Positions 39,911 through 51,000 of a stretch of DNA of 64,000 bases are shown one piece after another. The stretch spans positions 51,064 to 115,063 of the forward strand of contig JAUIJC010000009.1 in the NCBI GenBank assembly GCA_030431525.1, written 5' to 3'. A model generated the notes under the pieces. It had not been told where the DNA came from. It did no database searches and saw only the letters and a program-made list of their open reading frames with translations. This DNA comes from Bacteroidia bacterium (GTDB lineage: Bacteria; Bacteroidota; Bacteroidia; Cytophagales; JAAEPT01). How positions within the stretch are numbered: position 1 is the stretch's first letter; each line of letters opens with the position of its first letter. Position numbers and translations under genes: made by a program.

Positions 39911-42169
39911 TCACTGCACCACCAACTTGCGGTACTCCTTATGACCAGAAGCTGTTTCGATGGTCAAAAGGTAAATGCCTTTGCCTTCTTCGCTCAAGTC
40001 CAACTCAGTAGGAAGCTGACCCTGTACATCCATAATAGCACGACCATTCAAATCACTTACCATCACGTGCAAGTCAACCATATCGTCATAGCTCCACTCC
40101 AACTCAAAGTTTCCAGAACTTGGGTTCGGCCATACATTCAATGAGTTGCCCAATGCATTATCCACACTAGTGATTTTTCCATCATTGTCGGCATCTACAG
40201 CCACACGGTTAGAGTATTGGCTGGAACCTCCAGCATCACAAGGATCCAAAAACACTGTTTCCACCATATACACCAAATCTCCCTGTGGCACATTTAAATC
40301 AGTGTACGTATTCATATCGCCCAAATAGCTTGGCAACGAATCAATCACTGACAAGTTGTTCATGTCGCCACCACGATAGATGCGGTAGTAAGCCACTTCT
40401 CGATCATCGTACTCTCCATAAGCCTCATAGTGATTCCACAACAAAGACCAACGATTATCTGGGCCTGGGTACATGGAAAGATGCACTGTTAAATGGGATG
40501 AGCTTTGCATTGATTCTACATCACAGGCATTTGTTGCAGACACCTTGTATTCATAGGCACGTCGCATAGGGTTGGCATCCTCGTCGATAAAGGAATTCGA
40601 GCCACTGGCGCTTTGCGTTCCAATCAACTCATACTCTCCAAAATTCTCACGGTAGATGTTATAGTATTCGACCCCTGGCTCGGTCAACTTATTCCAAACA
40701 ATTTTATTCTTTCCATTTTCTTCCGTCACAGAACAAAGTGAAGGACGCACCTGAGAGAAGTTCAATGTTTTTAGATCATCAAACGATGACAAGCTCAATA
40801 AGAGCAAATCGGAACTCCCTTCTGCCTCGAAGAAAGAATTCCCCAACGAGAATGAATAGAAACCACCAACCAGATTAATTCGCCCGCTGGACATATTGAT
40901 TTGGTCAGGGAAACTAACATCAACAAAGTCGATTAAATCACCATTATAACCATTCAGCTTACCAAGCTGTGATTCACCATTGCCCTCATCTCCTCCAAAA
41001 GCAGGACCTTCGGATAAGGCCAATACATTGCCTGAAGCATCAAAACCAAAATCTTTCAAGGAGTTACTATAATAATACCCATTAGAAAATGCTTTTGCCC
41101 ACAGCACCGAACCCTGAGAGTTCAACTTAGCTAAAAAGGCATCCTCATAATTAACAGCATTCAATAACTGCCCTGCAATGTCGATGGCACCTTGAAACTG
41201 GCCCGTAACATAAACATTACCATTGGCATCCACTTCAATCTGATGAGCGTAGTCATAGCTACTTCCGCCCAGCTGTTTTACCCACTGGTAATTGAAATCC
41301 TTATCATACTTGGCCAAGAAGATATCATCCTCACCTTTCGAAGAAAGAGTGGCATTAGGGAACAGCAGGTCTTGGTCGTAGAAACGACCTACAACATAGA
41401 TATTTCCAGCGGCATCAATCGCAGCATCCCTCAGCTCTTCCCAAGCATACATGTAAGAATCAGCCCCCACCTGTTCAATCATTCTTTTTGAGGACTGAAG
41501 AGTACCAGCGGTAGAGAATTTAGCAAAGTAGATACTGGAATAGCTATCATAGACGCTCTTAGATTGTTGACTATCGTAGTAGCTATCACTTCCTCCTTCC
41601 AAAACATCTGAGTCAATTGTTACGGCAGATGACCCTGAAGTACCCACAACCACCACATCATTGCCTGAAGCCAGAACGGTGATTTTGTCCATATTATAAG
41701 AATCAGACTCCAAGGTTTTTACCCACTGGAATTCTCCTGCTGCATTATACTTCGCCAAATAAATGGACTCATCTTGGTTGCTCACAAGAGTCTGACCACT
41801 AAAGGTTGTACCCTCAGAATATTCCCCCACAACATAGATGTTCCCACTGGCATCCACATCCATCGCAATGACGGACTCATTGTAGCTACCACCGGCACTG
41901 GTTGCCCACAAAATATTTCCTTGGGCATCAGCCTTCGCTACAAATAAATCCTCACCTCCATTGGAGCTTACAGAATAACTCCCAAACTGGGCCGTTCCCT
42001 GAAACTCACCCGTCAGGAGGAAATTTCCTTGAGCGTCAGATTTTAATTCAGTAAGCGACTCATTATCAGAGCCACCAAACTGTTCTGCCCACCACTGCTG
42101 GTCGCATTGTGCATTTACCTGCCAAGCCCCTGCCAGGCCAAGCATCAGAGAAAGTAGTTGTTTCCTCAT
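39911..42169 (-). CDS. Secreted SBBP-repeat / fibronectin-like protein with T9SS domain
   Basis: The 752-residue protein has a signal peptide (about residues 1-20, ending VNAQ) and about eight beta-propeller-like repeats of the SBBP type, recognisable by DAxGNIYVVGxFxG (for example VDASGNIYVVGEYSEGT and VDANGNVYVTGQFQGA). From about residue 490 fibronectin-III-like segments follow (YNIYRENFGEYELIGTQSA). The C-terminus is a T9SS type A domain, VWPNPSSGNFELEW to KLVVQ. Surface location is expected. No enzymatic motif is visible. Confidence 0.85.
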   Translation of the reverse strand: MRKQLLSLMLGLAGAWQVNAQCDQQWWAEQFGGSDNESLTELKSDAQGNFLLTGEFQGTAQFGSYSVSSNGGEDLFVAKADAQGNILWATSAGGSYNESVIAMDVDASGNIYVVGEYSEGTTFSGQTLVSNQDESIYLAKYNAAGEFQWVKTLESDSYNMDKITVLASGNDVVVVGTSGSSAVTIDSDVLEGGSDSYYDSQQSKSVYDSYSSIYFAKFSTAGTLQSSKRMIEQVGADSYMYAWEELRDAAIDAAGNIYVVGRFYDQDLLFPNATLSSKGEDDIFLAKYDKDFNYQWVKQLGGSSYDYAHQIEVDANGNVYVTGQFQGAIDIAGQLLNAVNYEDAFLAKLNSQGSVLWAKAFSNGYYYSNSLKDFGFDASGNVLALSEGPAFGGDEGNGESQLGKLNGYNGDLIDFVDVSFPDQINMSSGRINLVGGFYSFSLGNSFFEAEGSSDLLLLSLSSFDDLKTLNFSQVRPSLCSVTEENGKNKIVWNKLTEPGVEYYNIYRENFGEYELIGTQSASGSNSFIDEDANPMRRAYEYKVSATNACDVESMQSSSHLTVHLSMYPGPDNRWSLLWNHYEAYGEYDDREVAYYRIYRGGDMNNLSVIDSLPSYLGDMNTYTDLNVPQGDLVYMVETVFLDPCDAGGSSQYSNRVAVDADNDGKITSVDNALGNSLNVWPNPSSGNFELEWSYDDMVDLHVMVSDLNGRAIMDVQGQLPTELDLSEEGKGIYLLTIETASGHKEYRKLVVQ

Positions 42170-42233
42170 TTGAATTGTTAAAAGGGATATAAAACACGAG
42201 CCTTTCGGCCCTTAAACAAAGACTTGAAAACGC

Positions 42234-42262
42234 AGAAAAACCCAGCTCCAAAAAGCCGGGTT
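42234..42262 (-). terminator. Terminator after the small secreted gene
   Basis: On the minus strand AACCCGGC and GCTGGGTT pair (one G-U) around an 8-nt loop, followed by TTTTT. Confidence 0.75.
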
Positions 42263-42289
42263 CCATTCACTCTTAAACAATCGTTACCC

Positions 42290-42583
42290 TTACTTACACA
42301 GGATAATTTCCCGACCGTTGTCGCTGTTGGAAACGGTATGCACCAGATTCCTTTCTACAAAGATTTTATCGCCAACCTCCAAAGTTCTTGGGGAACGTTC
42401 ACGCGATGAAAGACGGCCCGTGGTAACGGAGCCTCCGCTGTCAATTTTGATGTTAATGCCCGAAGAACACTTGTTCAACAGGTCCACACGTACTTGGGCG
42501 CCCGCCACATGACTTATTGAAGTATAAGCCGTTGCACCAAAAATAAGTGCTGCAGATGCGGCCATTAGCTTGAGCTTTTTCAT
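42290..42583 (-). CDS. Small secreted protein, cysteine-containing
   Basis: The 97-residue protein has a signal peptide ending about AYTSISHVAGA. The mature part of about 65 residues has two cysteines (LLNKCSSGINIKI and the last-but-one residue, ILCK) that could form one disulfide, and a GGSVTTGRLSSRER segment. I do not recognise the family. The ATG at 42583 starts the signal peptide. It is followed by its own terminator. Confidence 0.65.
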   Translation of the reverse strand: MKKLKLMAASAALIFGATAYTSISHVAGAQVRVDLLNKCSSGINIKIDSGGSVTTGRLSSRERSPRTLEVGDKIFVERNLVHTVSNSDNGREIILCK

Positions 42584-42592
42584 AAAAATCAA

Positions 42593-42904
42593 AAAGATTA
42601 ATACGTGAAAGAATGTTAAAAACGTGGGCGAATATAAGCCTTATTACATCAGCTTAAAAATGTCCAGCTTTTTCAAAAAAGTCCGTAAATCACACACCAC
42701 ACAAACTGACCACCAAGGAGTTAACCTTGTTTTAACCCATAAAAACAAGTCCGTAAACCACAAAAATAGTACGCCGTAAACTCACTTTTTTCCCGTAAAC
42801 TCGCAGGCGAATTCCCTGCGACTTTCATTCCTTGACTTTTCTGGGGACACTTTAAAACGCTGGGGAGTTCACTGTTTTCACACTTTCAAACCCTTTTTAC
42901 CGAG
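42593..42904. promoter_or_regulatory. AT-rich intergenic region with four CCGTAAA words
   Basis: CCGTAAA occurs at 42683, 42751, 42774 and 42793 in the same orientation in a region with no gene. The spacings (68, 23 and 19 bp) are compatible with regulator sites upstream of the beta-helix gene. The remainder is A/T-rich with no clear promoter box. Confidence 0.45.
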
Positions 42905-44218
42905 ATGTTTACAAAACGCCTCTTCCAAACCTTCACCCTGCTTATCGCCTTGGGTGCCGCTAATCTTGTTAACGCTGCTGACCTTCTTGTGAGAGAGAAT
43001 GGACTGGGCGGAGCATATTCCACTATTCAAGCTGCTCTAGATGCTTCTGTTGACGGCGACCGTGTTATTGTTTTCAATAAGGCTGGGGATGTTCCTTATG
43101 TTGAAAACATTACAATTTCTAAAAACATCACCTTGATGGGATTGGATAAGGATAATAAAGCAATAATCAATGGCTCAATCACTCTTGAAAAAGGGTGTAG
43201 TATTAACTTTGTAAAAGCAACAACTTTCACCCTTTATTCAAGTGACACTATTGATATCAACATCAATCATTTTGAAGGAGGAAGTATTTCGCATGGCTAT
43301 CAACACACACCTGGTTCATACCAAAACATAAACATTACCAACTCAAATTTTTCTGGAAACATCAAAACAGAAAACTCAGAATCGCACCGAACATCATCAG
43401 GGTATTCACCATACTCTACAGACAAGTATAAAACATTAATATCTAACTGTACCATTGAAGGAAGTGTCTACATCGCTAATGGAAAAATACTTGGAAACAC
43501 AATCAACGGAAGCATTGTATCCAGATACTACTCTTTAAACAGAAATTATAGCACATTGTATGATTACACGTACATTTACACAAAATTCTACGCCAAATCA
43601 GACAGCTTATGCATAATTGGAAACAAAGTTTCAGGAGGAATAAATATTTTCAATAACCGACCTCACTTGATTGAAAACAACCTAATAAAAAGCACGTCAG
43701 ATGGCATTTTTTGTTACAAATGGGATGCTAACAGTTCCGTTGTAAACAACACAATCATGGCGGGAGTATATGGAATTGAAATTGATGGAGACAGAACGAC
43801 ATCCACGTTGATTTACAACAATCTAATTGTCTCCCACCCAACCAAAGTTAGCTCAGGATGGGCCATAGATTGCAGCGGTGCTGCTTATGTTAGCTACAAC
43901 GCCTATACAGACAATTTCTCATCCACTGGCCATACCAACAACGGTACTAACCTCACTTTCCCTGCCTCTGATGTGACCGTGGACGAAACCACCGGCATGG
44001 CTTCTGGTTCCAACATCAATGCTGGCCACCCAGACGCTGCTTACACAGATTTGGACTTGAGCCGAAATGATATTGGTTGCTACGGTGGTTCCAACAGCCT
44101 ATTGAACTTTTTCCCAACCAACAACACTGGTAACGCTCGCATCATTCATTTGGAAATTCCACGCCGTGTATTGAACGGTGACCAAATCAATGTAAAGGCC
44201 ACAGCCATTGCCGAATAA
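42905..44218 (+). CDS. Secreted right-handed parallel beta-helix protein
   Basis: The 437-residue protein has a signal peptide (about residues 1-24, ending VNAA). Residues about 30-80 are YSTIQAALDASVDGDRVIVF, the usual opening of pectate-lyase-like beta helices, and the rest repeats short turns such as NITNSNFSGNI, NKVSGGINIFNN and NNTIMAGVYGIEI. No catalytic motif and no T9SS tail were recognised. The middle of the gene (about 43080-43840) is clearly AT-rich compared with its ends, which suggests local exchange or rapid divergence. It is 50 bp from the next large secreted gene. Confidence 0.8.
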   Translation: MFTKRLFQTFTLLIALGAANLVNAADLLVRENGLGGAYSTIQAALDASVDGDRVIVFNKAGDVPYVENITISKNITLMGLDKDNKAIINGSITLEKGCSINFVKATTFTLYSSDTIDININHFEGGSISHGYQHTPGSYQNINITNSNFSGNIKTENSESHRTSSGYSPYSTDKYKTLISNCTIEGSVYIANGKILGNTINGSIVSRYYSLNRNYSTLYDYTYIYTKFYAKSDSLCIIGNKVSGGINIFNNRPHLIENNLIKSTSDGIFCYKWDANSSVVNNTIMAGVYGIEIDGDRTTSTLIYNNLIVSHPTKVSSGWAIDCSGAAYVSYNAYTDNFSSTGHTNNGTNLTFPASDVTVDETTGMASGSNINAGHPDAAYTDLDLSRNDIGCYGGSNSLLNFFPTNNTGNARIIHLEIPRRVLNGDQINVKATAIAE

Positions 44219-44268
44219 TTTCTCACAAGGACAAAAAGCGATTGGGTTTCTGACCAATCCAAATCATT

Positions 44269-47200
44269 ATGAAAAAAAGCATCCTTTTGTTGATGCTGTC
44301 CTTGTGCGTGCACTTCCTAAGTTCAGCCCAGGTGCTTCAAGCGGAGTATTTCTGGGATACGGACCCTGGGGAGGGCAATGGTATTGCCTTGTCCGCACAG
44401 GACGGCCAACTAAATGAAACCATTGAGGAGCTCTTTGCCGATGGCATTGCGCTCCCAGATGATGCAGGATTACACCGATTTAATATCAGAGCGAAAAATG
44501 CTTTGGGCCAATGGGGTCCTGTGTTTTCATCTGTCGTTTCGGTTGAATCCACTGATACTACAACTACTACCACTGCAATTATTCCATCTGTTACCCAAGC
44601 TGAATACTTCTGGGACAATGATCCAGGACAAGGTGCGGGCACACAGTTAGTTGCTGAAGATGGCAAACTTGATGAAACGGTTGAAAATGTCTTCAAAGAC
44701 AAGGTCAACGTTCCTTCCAATGGCTTGCACCGATTTAATATTCGTGTGAAAAATGGCGAAGGACAATGGGGACCTACATTCTCATCGGTTGTTTCCATCG
44801 AAACCATTGACACGACCACACAGGCAAATGTAATTGCGCCGAAAGTTGTCCAAGCTGAATACTTCTGGGACAATGACCCAGGACAAGGCTCAGCTACGCA
44901 ATTGGTTGCTGAGGATGGTAAACTCGATGAAGCCGTTGAAAACATCTTTAAGAATGAGATTGCTGTTCCTGAAACTGGCTTGCATCGATTTAATATCCGT
45001 GTAAAAAATGGCGAGGGACAATGGGGACCAGCCTTCTCATCGGTTGTTTCCATCGAAACCATTGACACGACCACGCAGGCAAATGTGATTACGCCAAAAG
45101 TTGTCCAAGCCGAATATTTCTGGGACAATGACCCAGGAGAAGGGTCGGCTACCCCGCTTTTGGCTTTGGATGGTGCCTTAGATGAAGCTGTAGAACAAGT
45201 CTTCATCAACAACGCCAACACGCCAGAAACTGGCCTTCACCGTTTTTGTATTCGCGTGAAAGGCAACAATGGCAAGTGGGGACCTGTGTTCGCTTCTGTG
45301 CTGTCTGTAGAGGGCATTACGTTGCTCACCCCAACTGGGGTTCAGGCTTCGGATGTGCAGTCAGTCAACAAGATTTCCGTGACATGGTTCAGCGTCATTC
45401 AAGCCACTCACTACCAAGTGTATCGCGCCACGGAGAACGATGCAAGCCAAGCTGTGGCCATCACTGACTGGATTACTGAATTGCAGTTCGATGACACCAA
45501 AGCCGTTGACGGAACAACCTATTACTATTTCGTAAAGGCTGCCACAACGGATCGCGGTTCCAATGCCACAGACTTTAGCGCTGGAGATGCGGGAAGCATC
45601 AAATCCACCACCTTGGCAGCACCTTGGGGCGTTTCCGCTACGGATGGCACCTATGACGACATGGTGAAAATCACCTGGAATTTGTCGGGCGGAGCTACCC
45701 ACTACCAGGTTTATCGCTCTTTGGACAACCAAAGCGGCAATGCTGTTCCTGTTAGCGACTGGATTACGGCTTCCAACTACGAGGACACTACGGCAACTGG
45801 CGGACAGACTTTCTACTATTTTGTGAGAGCAGCCACCAATGAAGGCGGCGCGAATAAAAGCGTGTTTAGCGGTAGCAATACTGGTTATGGCAATTCAAGC
45901 AATCTACAACCTGTTGTTGCAAATGCCTTTCCAGACCAAACCCTCTGCGCCAACAGCAACGGTTTCGGCATCTCCCTTTCCAACATCTTCGAGGACCAAG
46001 AAACAGCTGACGCTGATTTGATCTACGAGGTGACAGGAAATGTAAAGCTGAATGTCCAAAACTTGGGTGATTCCATTTATGTGACGCCAAGCAATGACTG
46101 GAGTGGCACCGAGCAGTTGACCTTGACAGCCACGGACGAAGGCGGACTTTCTGTTTCGGACCAAGTACAAGTGGCCGTTCTACCAAACCAAAGCAAAACG
46201 ATTTCCCAAGCCATTTGCGAAGGGGAAACCTACACTTTTGGAGGACAGGCCTACAGCACTCAAGGAACGTATGTGAAAACCTTCCAGTCGGTGAGCGGTT
46301 GTGACTCTGTCGTGACGCTGAACCTTTGGGTGCATCAAGCGGTGAGTTATTCCTACGATGCCGAAATCTGCGCTGGAAATGCCTACGAATTTGATGGGCA
46401 GCAACTCACCACGGCTGGCTCCTACTCCCAGACTTTGCAAACTATTGATGGCTGTGACTCGGTGGTAACACTGAACCTCAGCGTTCGGTCAGCTATCCAG
46501 AACACAGTGGATGCTGAAATCTGCCAAGGTGGTTCGTACACGTTCGACGGTCAGGTGTTGACTACTGCTGGTTCATACACCAAGACTTTCCAGTCTGTAG
46601 AGGGATGTGATTCGGTGGTGACCTTGAAGTTGGCGGTGCTTTCGGCCATTAATAACTCCATCCAGGAGGAAATTTGTGCAGGAAGCTCTTATGCCTTTGG
46701 TGGCCAAAACTTGACTCAAGGCGGAACCTACACCCACACTTTCCAATCAGTACAAGGCTGTGATTCCATCGTAACGCTGAACCTCAGTGTTCGTTCCGAA
46801 ATCAACTACCCGGTTTTTGAGGAAATCTGCGCAAGCGGTTCCTATTTCTTCGGTGGTCAGAATTTGACTGAGGCAGGAACTTATACCAATACATTGCAGA
46901 CGGCAGAGGGGTGCGATTCCACAGTTACTTTGCACCTGAGTGTGTTGGCAACGATTGAAGTTTCCGACACCAAATTCATCTGCCCAGGAAGCTCCTTTGA
47001 TTTCGGCGGACAAACGCTGACCAACGAGGGCAAATACGAGCACACCTTCCAGTCCGTGGATGGCTGTGATTCCGTGGTAACCTTGGACCTTATGTTCTGG
47101 CCGACGATTTACAACACGGTGGATGCCGAAATCTGCGCTGGAGGAAGCTATACCTTTGGTAACCAAATGCTGACTACCTCAGGAAGCTATGAGGAAACCT

Positions 47201-47991
47201 TCCCATCCGTAGATGGCTGTGATTCCATCGTTACTCTGAACTTGACAGTTCTCCCGGCGGTGACCACCACCCTCAACGAGGAAATCTGCAACGGTGATTT
47301 CTATGTGTTCGGAACAGAAGTGCTCAACACTTCTGGAACCTATGTCAAAACCTTTGAGACCAATGAAGGTTGTGATTCGGTGGTGACCCTCAACTTGACG
47401 GTTGGTGATAAAATCAACACCACAGCAAGCGCTACCATCTGTGATGGGGCAAGCTACACGTTCGGTACGCAAACCCTGACCAAGGAAGGGAGCTACATCG
47501 AAACCTTCACTTCCTCAAAAGGTTGCGACTCCACGGTGTTCTTGAACTTGAGCATGCTCCCTGTTCTTGAAACAACCGTTCTGGACACCATCTGCGCTGA
47601 CGAAACCTACAGCTTCAACAACAACACGCTTGACCAAAGCGGTGTTTACACTGAAGTATTCGTTTCGGAGCAAGGCTGTGATTCTACGGTGACCTTGGAG
47701 CTGACGGTGTTGGAAGTTGGAGGTGATGCTTGTAACGATGGAAAAATCACTTCCACGGAAGGTGAAGCCAATTCAAACATCACCCTCTACCCTGTTCCAA
47801 CGAACGGCGAGCTACACATTGAAGCGAACGCTGAAATCGAATCCATCAAGGTATTCAGCATGCTTGGCGTGTTAGTGAAGGAAACAAGTTCCGCCAACAG
47901 CGTGGACCTTTCCGAACTCCCGACTGGTCAGTATTTGATTGAGCTTGAAATCGGGAATAAGCTGGAGCGCCGAATGGTGACGAAGCGATAA
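44269..47991 (+). CDS. Very large secreted repeat protein with T9SS sorting domain
   Basis: The 1240-residue protein has a signal peptide ending LSSAQ. Residues about 20-350 are four tandem repeats of about 86 residues (QAEYFWDNDPGQG, then GLHRFNIRVKNGEGQWGP), a Bacteroidota surface-protein motif. Two fibronectin-III-like modules follow (about 350-540), then a cadherin-like segment, then ten repeats of about 48 residues with the pattern EICxGxxYxFGxQxL and GCDSVVTLNL (about 640-1150). The T9SS type A tail is LYPVPTNGELHIEANAEIES. The repeats are nearly identical at DNA level in places. The protein is likely an adhesin or matrix protein. Confidence 0.88.
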   Translation: MKKSILLLMLSLCVHFLSSAQVLQAEYFWDTDPGEGNGIALSAQDGQLNETIEELFADGIALPDDAGLHRFNIRAKNALGQWGPVFSSVVSVESTDTTTTTTAIIPSVTQAEYFWDNDPGQGAGTQLVAEDGKLDETVENVFKDKVNVPSNGLHRFNIRVKNGEGQWGPTFSSVVSIETIDTTTQANVIAPKVVQAEYFWDNDPGQGSATQLVAEDGKLDEAVENIFKNEIAVPETGLHRFNIRVKNGEGQWGPAFSSVVSIETIDTTTQANVITPKVVQAEYFWDNDPGEGSATPLLALDGALDEAVEQVFINNANTPETGLHRFCIRVKGNNGKWGPVFASVLSVEGITLLTPTGVQASDVQSVNKISVTWFSVIQATHYQVYRATENDASQAVAITDWITELQFDDTKAVDGTTYYYFVKAATTDRGSNATDFSAGDAGSIKSTTLAAPWGVSATDGTYDDMVKITWNLSGGATHYQVYRSLDNQSGNAVPVSDWITASNYEDTTATGGQTFYYFVRAATNEGGANKSVFSGSNTGYGNSSNLQPVVANAFPDQTLCANSNGFGISLSNIFEDQETADADLIYEVTGNVKLNVQNLGDSIYVTPSNDWSGTEQLTLTATDEGGLSVSDQVQVAVLPNQSKTISQAICEGETYTFGGQAYSTQGTYVKTFQSVSGCDSVVTLNLWVHQAVSYSYDAEICAGNAYEFDGQQLTTAGSYSQTLQTIDGCDSVVTLNLSVRSAIQNTVDAEICQGGSYTFDGQVLTTAGSYTKTFQSVEGCDSVVTLKLAVLSAINNSIQEEICAGSSYAFGGQNLTQGGTYTHTFQSVQGCDSIVTLNLSVRSEINYPVFEEICASGSYFFGGQNLTEAGTYTNTLQTAEGCDSTVTLHLSVLATIEVSDTKFICPGSSFDFGGQTLTNEGKYEHTFQSVDGCDSVVTLDLMFWPTIYNTVDAEICAGGSYTFGNQMLTTSGSYEETFPSVDGCDSIVTLNLTVLPAVTTTLNEEICNGDFYVFGTEVLNTSGTYVKTFETNEGCDSVVTLNLTVGDKINTTASATICDGASYTFGTQTLTKEGSYIETFTSSKGCDSTVFLNLSMLPVLETTVLDTICADETYSFNNNTLDQSGVYTEVFVSEQGCDSTVTLELTVLEVGGDACNDGKITSTEGEANSNITLYPVPTNGELHIEANAEIESIKVFSMLGVLVKETSSANSVDLSELPTGQYLIELEIGNKLERRMVTKR

Positions 47992-48011
47992 TTTTCCTTC
48001 TTTTTCAAAAA

Positions 48012-48047
48012 GAAAGAGGTTGCCTTATCTTTGGCGACCTCTTTTTT
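48012..48047 (+). terminator. Terminator of the large repeat protein gene
   Basis: AAAGAGGTTGCC and GGCGACCTCTTTTTT form a stem with one T-G mispair around an 8-nt loop. Confidence 0.88.
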
Positions 48048-48097
48048 CTGTTTTCAAATGGCCACATGGCCTATTTATTTTCATAACCCTTTTAAAC

Positions 48098-51000
48098 ATG
48101 TTTAAAAGACTACCTTTTGCACTTTTTGTGCTTGCCCTGTTGGGAGTAAGCGAGAGTGCTTTTAGCCAGTTCAGCTACGAAGCTAATTGGTTCCCTTCAT
48201 TATCAGACACACTACTTGCTGATATGGATGGAGACGGTAAAGATGATAAAGTCTTTATCTCATCATACACATGGGATAAGTCCATTATCTCGACAAAAGA
48301 GAAAGATTTATTGACCCATTTTGAGAATGGTTACCCTGCTTTCTATATCAATGATATCAACAAAGATGATCAGCCAGACATACTTATTGGCTCCGACAAT
48401 GGCGCTTATTTGTACTTGAATTTCAACGGGACATTTGCCCCTGCCATTAAAGTAGCCTCTATCTATAATGTAGGGAGAGTTTCTTCCGCGGACATCGATT
48501 TGGATGGCAAGATTGATATCTTGATAGGTGCCATAGGCACAAGTGAACTTACATGGCACCAAAATCTCGGACAAAACAAATTTGGGGATGCTCAGCTTAT
48601 AGGCACCGCATTCTCGTCTTCTTCAGAAATCCATGTTGCTGATTTAGATAAAGACGGTCTTCCAGATGTCGCTACAAACTCCCCCTTCGGAAACAGCGGC
48701 ATCATCTGGTACCCTAACCAAGGAGATGGACAGTTCAATACCACAGTTTACAATACTGTAACCACCTCCAACCAGAGTTTTGTCTTGATGGATGTCAATG
48801 AGGATGGTACGCAGGATTTTGTTACAGTCTCCGATGGCATTTTCTTAAATGATGGAAACGGCAACTTTAGCGGCATTGCCTCGACAGGATTTAGTGTAGA
48901 CCTAGATCAAGATGGAGACCTAGACTCCCTCAGCAGTAACGGCACTTGGTATGAAAATGTAAATGGACAACTAGCCAATAGCGGCATTCCCACCATCAAA
49001 TCCAACGATAAAGTATTCAAGATCAAGGACATGGATAATGATGGAGCCTTGGACATCCTTACGAACACAGGCTGGTACAAGAACAACATCTGTAGCTATT
49101 ACACCAGCTCAAAAGACAATGATACATTTCTGTGCCAAGGCCAAGCCATTACATTTTCAGTGGAAACTGTGGGCGGTGACGTAGTCAGCTATCAATGGAA
49201 TAAAGACGGGCAACCTATCTCAGGTGCGACAAACGCTTCTTTGACTATAGATAACGGTATGCCAAGTGACGATGGTATCTACCACCTAACTATTAACAGG
49301 GGGTGTAGTACCACAGAAACAAAAGCAGATACAATTGCCTTTGTTCCCGATACTAGTAGTTTTTCTTGTCCTGAGACCATTGTAGCTGGTATTTCATCAG
49401 GCTATATACAATATGCTGAGGATAAGGATGGTGACAACGACATTGATGTACTTATCCGAGAAGGCTCAAGCTTCAAATGGTACACTAATGACGGTAATGG
49501 AAATTTCTCTTACGAAAAAACAGTTAGGACCATCGTGAGTGGAAACCTTCTTGACTTGGACAAGGACGGAGACATTGATGTTGTTAACAAGAATGGCAAC
49601 GACATTTTTTTCTATGAGAACAATGGCGATTACGACTACGGCGACAGAACCAACTTTGGAAATGCCGATTGGCAGAACTACTTCAGTGACCTCTTTTTTG
49701 TGGATATCAACAAAGACGGGTACTTGGATGTTGTAGCTGCTACGCTTGCCTACTCAAACAACAAAATTATTTACTACCAAAACTGGACAGGTATTACGGG
49801 GCAATTGGGCTTCTCGGAAGTAAACATTGCCTCCGCCAGCCACATCTATGACATGAATGTTGTGGATTTGGACCAAGACGGTGACTTTGACATTGTATAC
49901 TATACTGACAACAGCACAAACATGGATGCCCTTGTTTGGTATGAAAACGACGGTAGTGGCAACTTCAGCGAAGCAATTTCAATTGCTGAAACTGTAAACT
50001 ATGGAGGCAATCTGGACTATATCGTGGATGTGGACAACGACGGCGATTTAGATATCCACTACACTGATTTTGAATATTATGAGAATGATGGAAATCAGAA
50101 TTTCACCCATAAACTGGAGTCAGTAAAAATTGATAAAACCAAACCAATACTTGGAACGGTTGACATGGACGGTGACGGTGATTTGGACAAGTTTAACTCA
50201 ACTTATTTCGGCTGGTCCGAAAACAATGGAGCCAATAATTTCAAGTTTTCATCCTACATCTCGCCTTTTGAAGCCCAATATTCCAAGGCATTCGATATTG
50301 ATGGAGATGGAGACGGAGATGTAATGGGATTCTATAGAGGAAACTTGGTTTGGTATGAGAACCTAATGCCTGCAAAAAATTGTACAACCCAATACGATAC
50401 CCTTGCCCAAACAATCTGTGAAGGAGAAACCTTTATCCTTGGCTCTCAAAACATTACTAAAGCAGGTGAATACCTTGAATCTTTCCAAGGTCAGAACGGC
50501 TGTGACTCCGTTGTAGTCCTCACCCTTGAGGTTATGCCAAGTAGCTCCAGCACGGTGAACGTAGAGCTTTGTGAAGGTGAGCAGTATGAATTTGGGAACG
50601 AGGTGTTTGTTGAATCCGGCGAATACGAATTCACCTTGGTGAATAAAATGGGCTGCGACTCTATTGTGACCTTGAAGCTGAACTTCCTCCCTGCTTCCGG
50701 AAAAACCATCAATGCCGAAATTTGTGCCGGTGATTCCTACACCTTGGGTGAGGATACTTTCACAAGCAGCGATACCTACACGGTGATATACCAATCAGCT
50801 AAGGGTTGTGATTCTACAGTTACCCTCAACCTAACCGTTCTCGAAGAAATCACTTCATCAAGCTCTGCACAGATTTGTCAGGGAGGAACTTACACCTTTG
50901 GAACTCAAATATTGGACAGCGAAGGCACTTATACGGAAACCTTTACTTCTGCCAAAGGCTGTGACTCCACCTTAACCCTTGAATTATTCGTTGTGAACAG

